Numbered from the stretch's first letter, positions 1-6,925 are shown. The stretch: 9,828 bases of DNA from Legionella genomosp. 1 (GCA_945901145.1 CAMDJY010000039.1:1-9828); one strand, 5' to 3'. Program-made: numbers and translations. The notes: generated from the sequence alone by a model not told the origin.

Positions 1-839
1 CGCGCACTTTCCACTTCAGCTTGAGGTTGATAACGGGTAGCGTCATCTGCAGTTGTATGATCGCTGAGTCGATAGGTAATCGCCTCAATCAGCGTCGGGC
101 CACCACCTGTTCTGGCTTTTTCAATGGCTTCACCAATGGTTTGGCGTGCCGCTAGAATATCATTACCATCAATTTGCACACCATCAAAGCCCGCAGCTAC
201 GGCTTTTTGTGCAATCGTTTTTGCGGCAGTTTGTTGATGAATATTCACTGAAATTGCCCATTGATTATTGTTGACGACAAACACAATCGGTAAATGCCAA
301 CACCCTGCAACGTTGATGGCTTCATAAAAATCGCCTTCAGAGGTACCGCCATCGCCGACACAGACGACAGCCACACGCGCTTCCTGGCGATATTTAAAAG
401 CAAATGCAACGCCCGCAGCATGCAAGCATTGCGATGCAATGGGTACACAAATTGGCAAATCCTCTGAACTACAAGCAAATTGGCTTCCACGCTCATCGCC
501 ACCCCAATAACTTAAGATTTCCGCCATACTAACACCGCGTTGAATTTGTGCTGCATAATCTCGGTAATAGGGGATGAAGACGTCTTCTGCTCGCATGGCA
601 TGGCCAATTGCGGTCGATACCGCTTCTTGGCCGGTAATGGGGGCATAGGTTCCCATTTTACCGGTGCGTTGCAGGGCAATGGCTTTTTTATCAAACAAAC
701 GCACGAGCATCATGGTGCGATAAAGATGAAGGAGTGTCGATGGAACTTCGGCAAAATCAGGAAGCGGTCGCTGAACATCGCCTTGTTCGTTTAAAATTTG
801 TGTATACGGAATTTCAAAGCGCTCAACAATGCTTGACAC
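1..839 (-). CDS. pdhA: Pyruvate dehydrogenase E1 component, alpha subunit (3' end off the window)
   Basis: This is the thiamine-diphosphate-dependent E1 alpha subunit of the pyruvate dehydrogenase complex. It pairs with E1 beta to decarboxylate pyruvate and pass the acetyl group to lipoyl-E2 in the cytoplasm. About 279 codons are visible of a protein normally near 360 residues. The ThDP-binding motif is clear: GDG at residues 162-164 and the closing NNNQW at about 190-194. The active-site loop YRLSDHTTADDATRY lies at about 256-270, the heterodimeric PDH/branched-chain E1 alpha pattern rather than the single-chain AceE type. The start is GTG at 837-839: a TAA lies directly upstream in frame, and AGAGGA sits 6 bases before it. 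pdhB would be expected beyond the left edge (inference). The branched-chain 2-oxoacid E1 alpha is the main alternative, but the N-terminal region fits PdhA better. Confidence 0.93.
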   Translation of the reverse strand, partial: MSSIVERFEIPYTQILNEQGDVQRPLPDFAEVPSTLLHLYRTMMLVRLFDKKAIALQRTGKMGTYAPITGQEAVSTAIGHAMRAEDVFIPYYRDYAAQIQRGVSMAEILSYWGGDERGSQFACSSEDLPICVPIASQCLHAAGVAFAFKYRQEARVAVVCVGDGGTSEGDFYEAINVAGCWHLPIVFVVNNNQWAISVNIHQQTAAKTIAQKAVAAGFDGVQIDGNDILAARQTIGEAIEKARTGGGPTLIEAITYRLSDHTTADDATRYQPQAEVESA

Positions 840-845
840 TTATGT

Positions 846-851
846 TCCTCT
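846..851 (-). promoter_or_regulatory. Ribosome binding site of pdhA
   Basis: On the minus strand AGAGGA lies 6 bases upstream of the GTG at 837-839. Because an in-frame TAA directly precedes that GTG, this site decides the start codon. Confidence 0.7.
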
Positions 852-869
852 GGTAAATATTTTTTAAAT

Positions 870-898
870 AGAATACGCAGAAATTTTTATAAACACAA
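870..898 (-). promoter_or_regulatory. Candidate sigma70 promoter of pdhA
   Basis: Reading the minus strand, TTGTGT (898-893) and TATTCT (875-870) are separated by 17 bases, with an AT-rich spacer. The -35 matches the consensus at three positions and the -10 at four. It lies in the 66-bp gap between the stop of the upstream gene and pdhA. pdhA could also be read from the upstream gene on the same strand. Confidence 0.35.
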
Positions 899-905
899 TT
901 CTGAT

Positions 906-1589
906 TTAAATCTTTAAGATAATTTTCTCATCATGTGCTAATTGTTGTGCCACAGTGTTAGGACTTAATCCCCAGGGGGTCTTTGAAGGCTGTAGCTCTT
1001 TTCCACCGGCTTTCAGCACATCGGCCACAAAAGTTGCACAATTATGCTTTTCAAATTTAGGGGTAGGTTCGATGGGTGATGTTTGGGTATCAATGGGATT
1101 ATAGCTGACATCCCGGGCGGTATGATTAAAAAACTCCCAGAAACGAATTTGAGGAAATAGTTGATATTTCAGTTCATGGGTATCAATTTTTTCTTGCTTT
1201 TGTTCGAGACGCGTCCGCATGTTTTGTGTATTCAAATCCTTTAAGAAAAAAACATAGTCCGGAGATTTAATATAAGTTTTTTCTAGTTCAGCTTGTGTCA
1301 TGAACGCACCTTCTTGTGCTTGCCGAGCGCGTTGCAGGGCTTCTCCTTCATTCTGTTTGTCGTCTTCCAAAGATTTGTTCAGTGCCGCAGGTAATGGATA
1401 GACAGTTGTCGGACCAAACGCGGGCAATGTGGGATGAAGACTTGCGTAGTGACCTTCGGCATCATCGGCTTCACAGCCTCCAATTTTTATTCCAACATGC
1501 CCGACAGTTTTTGCCGTCGTTTTCCAGATATAGACCCAAGTATTACCGTCACAATCACTCAAATTAGCTATTTCACTTTTTTCGTCCAT
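906..1589 (-). CDS. Permuted papain-like (NlpC/P60- or LRAT-like) protein, function unknown
   Basis: I do not recognise a named gene. The 227-residue product has TVGHVGIKIGG at about 28-38 (candidate catalytic His31), then HYASLHP and a segment SLEDDKQNEGE at about 73-83. After a long charged insert comes HNCATFVADVLKAGG at 182-196 (candidate nucleophile Cys184). His before Asn-Cys is the order of circularly permuted papain-like folds, which include LRAT, YiiX-type hydrolases and several bacterial effectors, so amidase, protease or acyltransferase chemistry is plausible. No signal peptide or membrane segment is seen. ATG at 1587-1589 is chosen; a TTG four codons upstream is possible but has no better ribosome site. 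The gene is divergent from the 1704-2636 gene, which carries the same motif order. The insert at about 70-175 is rich in Glu, Gln and Lys. The family call is fairly firm, the activity is inference. Confidence 0.82.
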   Translation of the reverse strand: MDEKSEIANLSDCDGNTWVYIWKTTAKTVGHVGIKIGGCEADDAEGHYASLHPTLPAFGPTTVYPLPAALNKSLEDDKQNEGEALQRARQAQEGAFMTQAELEKTYIKSPDYVFFLKDLNTQNMRTRLEQKQEKIDTHELKYQLFPQIRFWEFFNHTARDVSYNPIDTQTSPIEPTPKFEKHNCATFVADVLKAGGKELQPSKTPWGLSPNTVAQQLAHDEKIILKI

Positions 1590-1620
1590 GGGGTATCTCA
1601 ATGAGATTTAATAAGTATGT

Positions 1621-1649
1621 ATAGTACATATTATTCTTTATTTAAGCAA
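1621..1649 (-). promoter_or_regulatory. Candidate promoter of the 906-1589 gene
   Basis: On the minus strand TTGCTT (1649-1644) and TACTAT (1626-1621) are exactly 17 bases apart, about 30 bases upstream of the ATG. It lies in the shared AT-rich divergent region and is close to the -10 of the opposite gene. Confidence 0.42.
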
Positions 1650-1666
1650 ATAAGTTATTTTTGAAT

Positions 1667-1672
1667 TATAAT
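1667..1672 (+). promoter_or_regulatory. Candidate -10 box of the 1704-2636 gene
   Basis: A perfect TATAAT lies about 30 bases before the ATG at 1704, within TTGAATTATAATATAC. No good -35 is found at normal spacing, so the promoter may depend on an activator, or the match may be a chance of the AT-rich background. Confidence 0.35.
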
Positions 1673-1703
1673 ATACATTAAAACCAGACTAAAGGTAATT
1701 AAA

Positions 1704-2636
1704 ATGAAAAATATTATTCATCCTGGGTTATGGGTAATGGCTTTTAATCGTGCTGCCAATTTACATATAAAATCAGATCAATCAAATAGTTTCATGAGAA
1801 ATGCCAAAGTCCACTCTAAATTTCCAAGTTCAAAAGTGATTACGGGCACACAGAAACTAGCTGAGGTGACACCCCAAAAATCTAGCTTTAAAAATCGAAT
1901 GAATGGACTGCGTAATAAATACTATTTTGAAGTTTATTTGACACCATCAAAAATAGGGGAAGGTCCTGGTCATATTTCTTGCTCTTTGATCACACAAAAA
2001 AACGACAAGTCACATCTTGTTGTTCATACCAGTTATATGCCAATGGGCTTGGTATGTTTGCTTAATGGCGTTACTTTAGGGGCTTTTCCTGTGCTTTCTT
2101 CAAACTATGAAGATATTCGGCCTGATGATATTGCGAAATCTAAGCAAATACTCCGCATACCGGTTTCAGAAGAAGCATTTGCGCTTGGCGTTCAAAAAGC
2201 GAAAGAGATTAAATCGGGTGTTGAAAAAGGTCAGTTTTTATACGCGGTTACTGGCAAGTTAAATATATTGTCGCTCCTGCTAACAACAATTTACAGCGGA
2301 TATCTGGGGAGCGAGCTTAGTATACAAAAATTTACTCAAGATAAAAGAGTGCTGCCGCACGAGGATCATGTCGGGCTCGTTGTCACAGGGATTGAAGATC
2401 ATCCCGAGACCTTTGAATCGGCTCGCGTGTATAATTGCACTGAAGCTGTACAAGAAGTCTTAGAAGCGGTGGGCATTGATTTTCATGAAAAATACACACT
2501 TCCGGCTTCTTTAGGCGTTGCAGTTGGTGAAATGTCAATTTCGGAAATTGTCTCACAGAGTCTCATTCATCCTCCAAAAGATGCATTGGAATCAGATGGT
2601 GAGAGCCACAACGATGCTCACATCCCTGACATGTAA
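1704..2636 (+). CDS. Second permuted papain-like hydrolase candidate, function unknown
   Basis: I do not recognise a named gene. The 310-residue protein opens with about 70 basic, probably flexible residues. Then YYFEVYLT leads to GEGPGHISCSLI at 85-96 (candidate His90), and later come DHVGLVVTGI at about 221-230 and RVYNCTEAVQEVLEAVG at 241-257 (candidate Cys245). The His then Asn-Cys order and the helix after the Cys resemble permuted NlpC/P60-like folds, as in its divergent neighbour, although overall sequence and spacing differ. Two hydrophobic stretches at about 115-130 and 186-200 are too short or polar for confident membrane spans. The last 20 residues are acidic and polar, which would be compatible with a type IV effector tail but does not prove one. 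The start is supported by AAAGG about 8 bases upstream. Activity and export are inference. Confidence 0.8.
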   Translation: MKNIIHPGLWVMAFNRAANLHIKSDQSNSFMRNAKVHSKFPSSKVITGTQKLAEVTPQKSSFKNRMNGLRNKYYFEVYLTPSKIGEGPGHISCSLITQKNDKSHLVVHTSYMPMGLVCLLNGVTLGAFPVLSSNYEDIRPDDIAKSKQILRIPVSEEAFALGVQKAKEIKSGVEKGQFLYAVTGKLNILSLLLTTIYSGYLGSELSIQKFTQDKRVLPHEDHVGLVVTGIEDHPETFESARVYNCTEAVQEVLEAVGIDFHEKYTLPASLGVAVGEMSISEIVSQSLIHPPKDALESDGESHNDAHIPDM

Positions 2637-2658
2637 TCTGGTGGATATTTGGTTCATA

Positions 2659-2687
2659 TTGTTTGGCTGATTAATTTACAGTAGACT
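2659..2687 (+). promoter_or_regulatory. Weak candidate promoter of the fabY gene
   Basis: TTGTTT (2659-2664) and TAGACT (2682-2687) are 17 bases apart. A transcript from here would begin near 2694, downstream of the first ATG at 2689. That agrees with translation starting at 2734, or at 2704, rather than at the longest open frame. Confidence 0.28.
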
Positions 2688-2733
2688 GATGGATATTTAT
2701 TGCATGTCAAGTAGATTAGAAAGTGTGAAACGT

Positions 2734-4596
2734 ATGATAAAATTACCAGTAATAGTAGGCATGGGCGGTGTCAATGCGGCAGGACGTAGTTCAGGATTTC
2801 ATAGTTACAAACGAATGGTTTGTGATGTTCTTTCACAAGAACAAATGGCGAGTACTTGGAGAGATTTAGCCAATCGGATGGGATTAAATACTGATGAAAT
2901 TTTATCCGATGATTTAATTGCAGTGATCAAACAAGGCACGCTAGTTCGGCGCATTGAAGGGTTTAACCCAGAACAAGTGGTGTTTCATCATAAAGCAGTG
3001 AGTGATTCAACCGAGGGTAAACCGTGTTCATTTAGAATCAAAAAAGGCAAATTATCTCCTGAGTTTCTAGAAGCCTTTGATGTTGAATTATTAGACAATC
3101 AAGAGGTACGAATCACTGCAAAAGATACAATTGATCTTCTGATTCCAGGTCATGTTAGTTTAGCAGTAACCAGTGCCGGCAGCATTCCTAGTGGTTTTGA
3201 TTTAAACAAATTATATCATGCTCATCACCATCCTCGCGGTTTAAAGCTGACAGTGTATGGGATGTCTGATGCTTTAAATTCACTCGGTTTTGAATGGCGT
3301 GATTTATTTAAACATATTAAACCTGATGAAATCTCTGTGTATGCAGGCAGTGCCATTTCCCAAGTTGATGAGCATTCTCTCGCTGGAGTGGTCGGACAAC
3401 CGTTGATGGGGAATCGGTTAAATTCAAAAATGATGGCGTTATCATTGCCAGAAATGGCGGCTGATTTTATTAATAGCTATATCATCAATAGTGTTGGTGC
3501 TACTGGACACAATGTCGGTGCATGCGCAACTTTTTTATATAATTTAAAGCTGGGTATTCAAGACATCCAAACTGGACGTGCTAGAGTTGTCGTGGTTGGT
3601 GGTGCTGAAGCGCCGGTTGTTCCAGAAATTATTGAAGGGTTTCGTGTGATGGGTGCTTTGGCGACTGATGAGCAACTCTGCGAAATTGATCAAAGCCTAG
3701 TACCTGATAATCGTCGTGCTTGTCGACCTTTTTCAACCAATGCAGGGTTTACTCTTGCAGAGGCCAGTCAATTTTTTATCCTGATGGATGATGCATTAGC
3801 GATTGAGATGGGTGCCACAATCTATGGAGCGATCGCAGGGGTGTATGTGCATGCTGATGGCAATAAAAAATCGATTGCAGGGCCTGGTGTCGGTAATTAT
3901 GTGACCATGGCAAAAGCTGTCGCATTAGCACGAACCATCTTAGGTGATGATGGTTTACAGCAGACATACGTTCAAGCGCACGGCACAGGAACCCCACAAA
4001 ATCGCACTACAGAGAGTCATATTTTAAACGAAACCGCAAAAGTCTTTGGTATTCAATCTTGGCGCGTGACAGCAGTAAAATCTTATTTAGGCCATTCGGT
4101 AGGGACCGCAGCAGGGGATCAACTGCTGAACGCTCTAGGCGTATGGGCGTACGGTTGGATTCCGGGCATTAAGACCATTGATCACATTGCAGAGGATGTC
4201 CACCAATCTCATCTTAATATTCTGATGGACCATGTCTATGTCGGCGAGCAAGGGCGCGAGATAAAAGCAGTCTTTTTAAATTCGAAAGGATTTGGTGGCA
4301 ATAACGCAACTGCCTTAGTTTTATCACCGCATCAAGCTATGGACATGTTGGCACAAAAATATGGTCAGTCCAACATGCAAGCTTATTGGCATAAAAATGC
4401 TGTAATTCTTAAAAACAGTCAGTCAATGGATAGCGACGCATGTGATGGAAATGAGCGTATTATTTATGACTTTGGTCAAGCAGTCATGGATGAAAGTGCA
4501 GTGACTATGAGTCGTGATAGAGTAAAATTGTCAGCATTCGATGAGCCAATAGAGTTGCCGAGTGAAAATCCTTATGCTGGATATTTTAATTACTAG
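2734..4596 (+). CDS. fabY: FabY-class beta-ketoacyl-ACP synthase (long KAS I/II-like)
   Basis: This is a condensing enzyme that joins an acyl or acetyl group to malonyl-ACP in fatty acid synthesis. FabY of Pseudomonas (about 630 residues, from memory) starts chain synthesis in place of FabH. Numbered from this start (620 residues), all catalytic elements are present: VGACATF with nucleophile Cys264, QAHGTGT with His416, AVKSYLGH with Lys449 and His454, and the KGFGGNNA loop near 518-525. The roughly 240 residues before the Cys, beginning LPVIVGMGGVNAAGRSS, and the tail after about 540 are the long-form features that set FabY apart from the roughly 410-residue FabB and FabF. ATG 2734 is chosen because family members start within a few residues of LPVIVG. 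ATGs at 2689 and 2704 are in frame but lack clear ribosome sites, and 2734 has only a weak one. The FabY class is likely; the exact substrate is inference. Confidence 0.92.
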   Translation: MIKLPVIVGMGGVNAAGRSSGFHSYKRMVCDVLSQEQMASTWRDLANRMGLNTDEILSDDLIAVIKQGTLVRRIEGFNPEQVVFHHKAVSDSTEGKPCSFRIKKGKLSPEFLEAFDVELLDNQEVRITAKDTIDLLIPGHVSLAVTSAGSIPSGFDLNKLYHAHHHPRGLKLTVYGMSDALNSLGFEWRDLFKHIKPDEISVYAGSAISQVDEHSLAGVVGQPLMGNRLNSKMMALSLPEMAADFINSYIINSVGATGHNVGACATFLYNLKLGIQDIQTGRARVVVVGGAEAPVVPEIIEGFRVMGALATDEQLCEIDQSLVPDNRRACRPFSTNAGFTLAEASQFFILMDDALAIEMGATIYGAIAGVYVHADGNKKSIAGPGVGNYVTMAKAVALARTILGDDGLQQTYVQAHGTGTPQNRTTESHILNETAKVFGIQSWRVTAVKSYLGHSVGTAAGDQLLNALGVWAYGWIPGIKTIDHIAEDVHQSHLNILMDHVYVGEQGREIKAVFLNSKGFGGNNATALVLSPHQAMDMLAQKYGQSNMQAYWHKNAVILKNSQSMDSDACDGNERIIYDFGQAVMDESAVTMSRDRVKLSAFDEPIELPSENPYAGYFNY

Positions 4597-4690
4597 GATA
4601 TTCGGTTAACGGTTAAAGGTGCTAGATAAATAAAAACAATTCATGCACAATTAAATAATGGTAAGCTTTTATTAAGCGTGAGGACATCAA

Positions 4691-5068
4691 GTGATCGATA
4701 CGCTATTGATTTTTCTTGGTGCTGGATTTGGTGGTATTAGTCGCTACTGGGTTTCCAATGGGATTTATTGGCTTTTAGGTCGCCAATTTCCTTATGGAAC
4801 ACTGATTGTTAATACCACTGGCTGTTTTTTAATGGGATTGCTCTTTGTTGTTATTTTAGAAAGACTTAATGGTATCGAACAACAATTACGCCCATTATTA
4901 TTAATTGGTTTTCTAGGTGGATATACTACTTTTTCTACTTTTTCAATAGAAACGCTTAATCTTTATGAAAGCGGGGATTGGGTTGGTGCAAGCTTAAACA
5001 TATTACTTAGCATCATGATGTGTATTTTTCTAACTTGGTTAGGAATCGTTTGGGGAAGACAATTATGA
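4691..5068 (+). CDS. crcB: Fluoride ion channel CrcB/Fluc
   Basis: This is a small inner-membrane protein of 125 residues that forms a dual-topology dimer and lets fluoride leave the cytoplasm. Four hydrophobic segments are visible at about 3-24, 37-57, 67-88 and 99-121. Family marks are GGISRYW (14-20), NTTGCFLMG (41-49, with the pore-lining Asn41) and FLGGYTTFSTFS (74-85, with the paired Phe81 and Phe84 of the fluoride path). The start is GTG, supported by TGAGGA 6 bases upstream. The stop overlaps the start of the DUF190 gene as ATGA, so the two are translationally coupled. No fluoride riboswitch is recognisable in the 94 bases upstream. A single complete crcB implies the homodimeric form. 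Confidence 0.95.
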   Translation: MIDTLLIFLGAGFGGISRYWVSNGIYWLLGRQFPYGTLIVNTTGCFLMGLLFVVILERLNGIEQQLRPLLLIGFLGGYTTFSTFSIETLNLYESGDWVGASLNILLSIMMCIFLTWLGIVWGRQL

Positions 5069-5373
5069 AAACATTGGATGTCATGGTTGTTCGAATTTAT
5101 ATTACGGAATCATCACAGTTACTCAACAAAATTATCAGTTATTTGAAAACAGAAGCCAATATTAAAGGTTTTACTGTATTTCGTGCGATTAGTGGATTTG
5201 GTGAAACTGGTAATCATACTTCATCATTGCTCGATTTATCCCTTAACTTACCATTGGCAATTGAGTTTTTTGATCAAGAAGATAAAGTAAAAATCGCTCT
5301 CGAACATTTAAACGAAACAATAAAGCATGAGCATATTATTTTCTGGCACGCCAAGGTCAATGCTCTAAATTAA
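5065..5373 (+). CDS. DUF190 family protein (PII-like fold)
   Basis: The 102-residue soluble protein reads as a ferredoxin-like alpha-beta domain. Its strand start LDVMVVRIYITE, the motif FRAISGFGETG at about 39-49 and the strand LNLPLAIEFFD at about 60-70 match the DUF190 family, which has a PII-like trimeric fold and no settled biochemical role. DUF190 genes often sit beside crcB, which suggests regulation or sensing connected with fluoride export (inference). The start is ATG at 5065-5067, inside the crcB stop (ATGA), with GGGGAAG about 7 bases upstream; reading further upstream would only read through crcB. The stop codon TAA (5371-5373) overlaps the stop of the opposing recombinase gene. 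Confidence 0.9.
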   Translation: MKTLDVMVVRIYITESSQLLNKIISYLKTEANIKGFTVFRAISGFGETGNHTSSLLDLSLNLPLAIEFFDQEDKVKIALEHLNETIKHEHIIFWHAKVNALN

Positions 5374-6611
5374 TCTTCTGTAGATATTAATTTCTTATGT
5401 TTGGCTGATTGATGTCGCTCGATGAGATCGATATCGTTATATCGGTCAGTAATGGCACTTGAGCTATGCCCAGCATCATCACGAACGTGTGCTACAGGTC
5501 GGCCACGCATATTGATATCATCTGAAATACCAGTATGACGTAACCAATGGACTGTGGCTGATCCAAAGCTATCGGCTTCGGTTGCAAAGCCAGTGTTTCT
5601 TAATACATTCATCGTTTGATCAAAACAGTCTTGGACTAAACGTCGAATATGCCGTGAGCTGGTCATGGCGCCTTTGCCTTTTTCTTTTGGCAACAATGGG
5701 CTTTGATCATTCATTGAGGGCAGGGGAGTTAACCGCTGACTTAGACGAAAACGCTTGAGTGCGGCAAGCATGTCATCGGGGACTGCGATATCCCGCATTT
5801 TATTGCCTTTACCCACGGTCTTAAACCACCAACAGCCTTGGCTATCTTGATAAAAATGCCGCATTTCGGGCGTCCAACGTTCACTGGCGCATAATTCGGA
5901 GATACGTAAGTACAATAAATAAAGTGCTGAAATAATAAACAAAGTTCGCTCATGCTTATCAGGCGCGTCATTCGCCATATGTTTAACCGTTTCAAGACAA
6001 GTTTGCCATTGCTTATCACTTAAGCGCATCACTTGTGCTTGATGTTGTTGCTTTTGGATATACTTACTTTTTTGTTTGATGAGCGCAATCGGGTTAATAG
6101 ATACTTTTTCTTCTAAAACTAAGTAATTATAAAAGCTGCTCAGCACTGTAAAAATCTCACGGATTGCTTTTTGAGACAATTGGTAGTTTTGTTTCTCGGG
6201 CTTTATGCCATTTTGATGCTGAACTTTACTGACAGTGACCACAAATGGACGCCACTCAGGATTTGGGATGCGTTCACCATTGCGTGTCATAAAGCGCGAT
6301 ACTTTTTTGAATCCAATCCAAGACTTAGGCGGATCCAGACAAAATTGGATATAAGTTTCAATATCTTGTCGTTTTAAATCGAGCAGCGATTTTTTCTCAA
6401 TCAACCACGCCCACTGGATTAATCGCTCAACTTCGCGGCGGTATGACTCGAATGTCGCGTTGTTGTTATCATATTGTTTTAAAAAATCTAAACAGACAAC
6501 GAGATCATCTGGTGCAAATGTTGGTGGCGTAAATGTTTGCCAGTTTTTTTCTTTAAGATATTCGCAAGTATCGATGAGCGGTCTGGGTATAGCAAATATT
6601 GTTGAGCTCAT
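5370..6611 (-). CDS. Tyrosine recombinase / phage-type integrase
   Basis: This is a site-specific DNA recombinase of 413 residues. The N-terminal part (about 30-175) is the helical core-binding domain, and the catalytic domain runs from about 195 to 400. The full catalytic set is visible: Arg236 in YLRISEL, Lys268 in VGKGNKMRD, His355 and Arg358 in HWLRHT, His382 in AGHSS and nucleophile Tyr391 in TDRYND. It therefore looks active. AGAAGGA lies 9 bases before the ATG at 6609-6611. It is not next to a tRNA, excisionase or phage genes, and no attachment site was found, so its substrate is unknown. Ten bases beyond its ribosome site lies the left inverted repeat of the IS30 remnant, so its original promoter may have been replaced. 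Its stop overlaps that of the DUF190 gene. Confidence 0.93.
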   Translation of the reverse strand: MSSTIFAIPRPLIDTCEYLKEKNWQTFTPPTFAPDDLVVCLDFLKQYDNNNATFESYRREVERLIQWAWLIEKKSLLDLKRQDIETYIQFCLDPPKSWIGFKKVSRFMTRNGERIPNPEWRPFVVTVSKVQHQNGIKPEKQNYQLSQKAIREIFTVLSSFYNYLVLEEKVSINPIALIKQKSKYIQKQQHQAQVMRLSDKQWQTCLETVKHMANDAPDKHERTLFIISALYLLYLRISELCASERWTPEMRHFYQDSQGCWWFKTVGKGNKMRDIAVPDDMLAALKRFRLSQRLTPLPSMNDQSPLLPKEKGKGAMTSSRHIRRLVQDCFDQTMNVLRNTGFATEADSFGSATVHWLRHTGISDDINMRGRPVAHVRDDAGHSSSAITDRYNDIDLIERHQSAKHKKLISTED

Positions 6612-6637
6612 TTAATAAATTCCTTCTGTCTTCTTGA

Positions 6638-6657
6638 ATTCAAATAATAAGTGCAAC
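6638..6657 (+). repeat. IS30-type left inverted repeat
   Basis: ATTCAAATAATAAGTGCAAC is the reverse complement of 7554-7573 with 18 of 20 positions identical. The ATTCAA ... GCAAC pattern is typical of IS30-family ends. The match stops outside 6638, so this is close to the outer end of the element. Confidence 0.72.
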
Positions 6658-6668
6658 TTATGTGCAAT

Positions 6669-6709
6669 TAATAACCAATAGATTCTTGTAGAATTCTTCT
6701 TGGTTATTA
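6669..6709. repeat. 10-bp interrupted palindrome at the transposase promoter
   Basis: TAATAACCAA (6669-6678) and TTGGTTATTA (6700-6709) form a perfect inverted repeat around a 21-base centre that itself contains AGAATTCT. It overlaps the candidate transposase promoter. It could be an operator or a hairpin that limits read-in transcription. No T-run follows on either strand, so it is not a terminator. Confidence 0.5.
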
Positions 6710-6713
6710 TAAC
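6686..6713 (+). promoter_or_regulatory. Candidate IS30 transposase promoter
   Basis: TTGTAG (6686-6691) and TATAAC (6708-6713) are 16 bases apart; the -10 matches consensus at five of six positions. The -10 directly precedes the ribosome site AAGGAG (6714-6719), so the leader would be very short. Confidence 0.35.
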
Positions 6714-6726
6714 AAGGAGTTGTATC

Positions 6727-6870
6727 GTGGGATATAAACAACTAGATTATCTAAAAAGATGTCAAATTTATGGGTTATGGAGAGCAGGTTATAATCAATC
6801 CGAGATCGCCAAAAGAAATCGGTGTACATAAATCAACAATTAGTCGAGAATTCAAACGCAACATTACCTT
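6727..6870 (+). pseudogene. IS30 transposase, N-terminal fragment with frameshift
   Basis: From GTG 6727, with AAGGAG 7 bases upstream, the frame reads GYKQLDYLKRCQIYGLWRAG and continues to SEIAK. This is the N-terminal helix-turn-helix region of IS30 transposases. At the AAAA run 6811-6814 one base is extra: this frame ends at TAA 6829, while the next frame continues with EIGVHKSTISREFKRN, exactly the rest of the DNA-binding motif. Recognisable similarity ends near 6862. Restoring the frame requires skipping one A, which is not the geometry of usual IS programmed slippage, so I read it as a disabling mutation. The rest of the protein lies beyond the inserted module at 7567-8331. Confidence 0.82.
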
Positions 6871-6925
6871 TGTCTATACCATACTGGCAAAAGTCAATGT
6901 AAACACTGCTTTATTGTTTACCAAT

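Noticed and set aside
540..794. Plus-strand open frame opposite pdhA
   Set aside because: It is a shadow of the well-conserved pdhA frame on the other strand, has no ribosome site and resembles no protein.
1601..1601. TTG at 1599-1601 as start of the 906-1589 gene
   Set aside because: It adds only four residues and has no ribosome site; GAG at proper distance favours ATG at 1587-1589.
3776..3997. Minus-strand open frame inside fabY
   Set aside because: It lies opposite the conserved ketoacyl synthase core with no independent signals; a codon-bias shadow.
4597..4690. Fluoride riboswitch upstream of crcB
   Set aside because: The conserved GATGG and GCTGATG-type segments and the pseudoknot pairing were not seen; only the short direct repeat GGTTAACGGTTAAAGG is present.
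6651..6666. Direct repeat GTGCAACTTATGTGCAAT as a recombinase attachment site
   Set aside because: It is explained by the inner edge of the IS30 left repeat, and no second copy or crossover core was found at the other side of the recombinase.
6808..6831. Programmed frameshift in the IS30 transposase at AAAA
   Set aside because: Continuing the protein needs a +1 skip of one A. Usual IS slippage is -1 on an A6/A7-type heptamer, and IS30 transposases are single-frame. A disabling indel is simpler.
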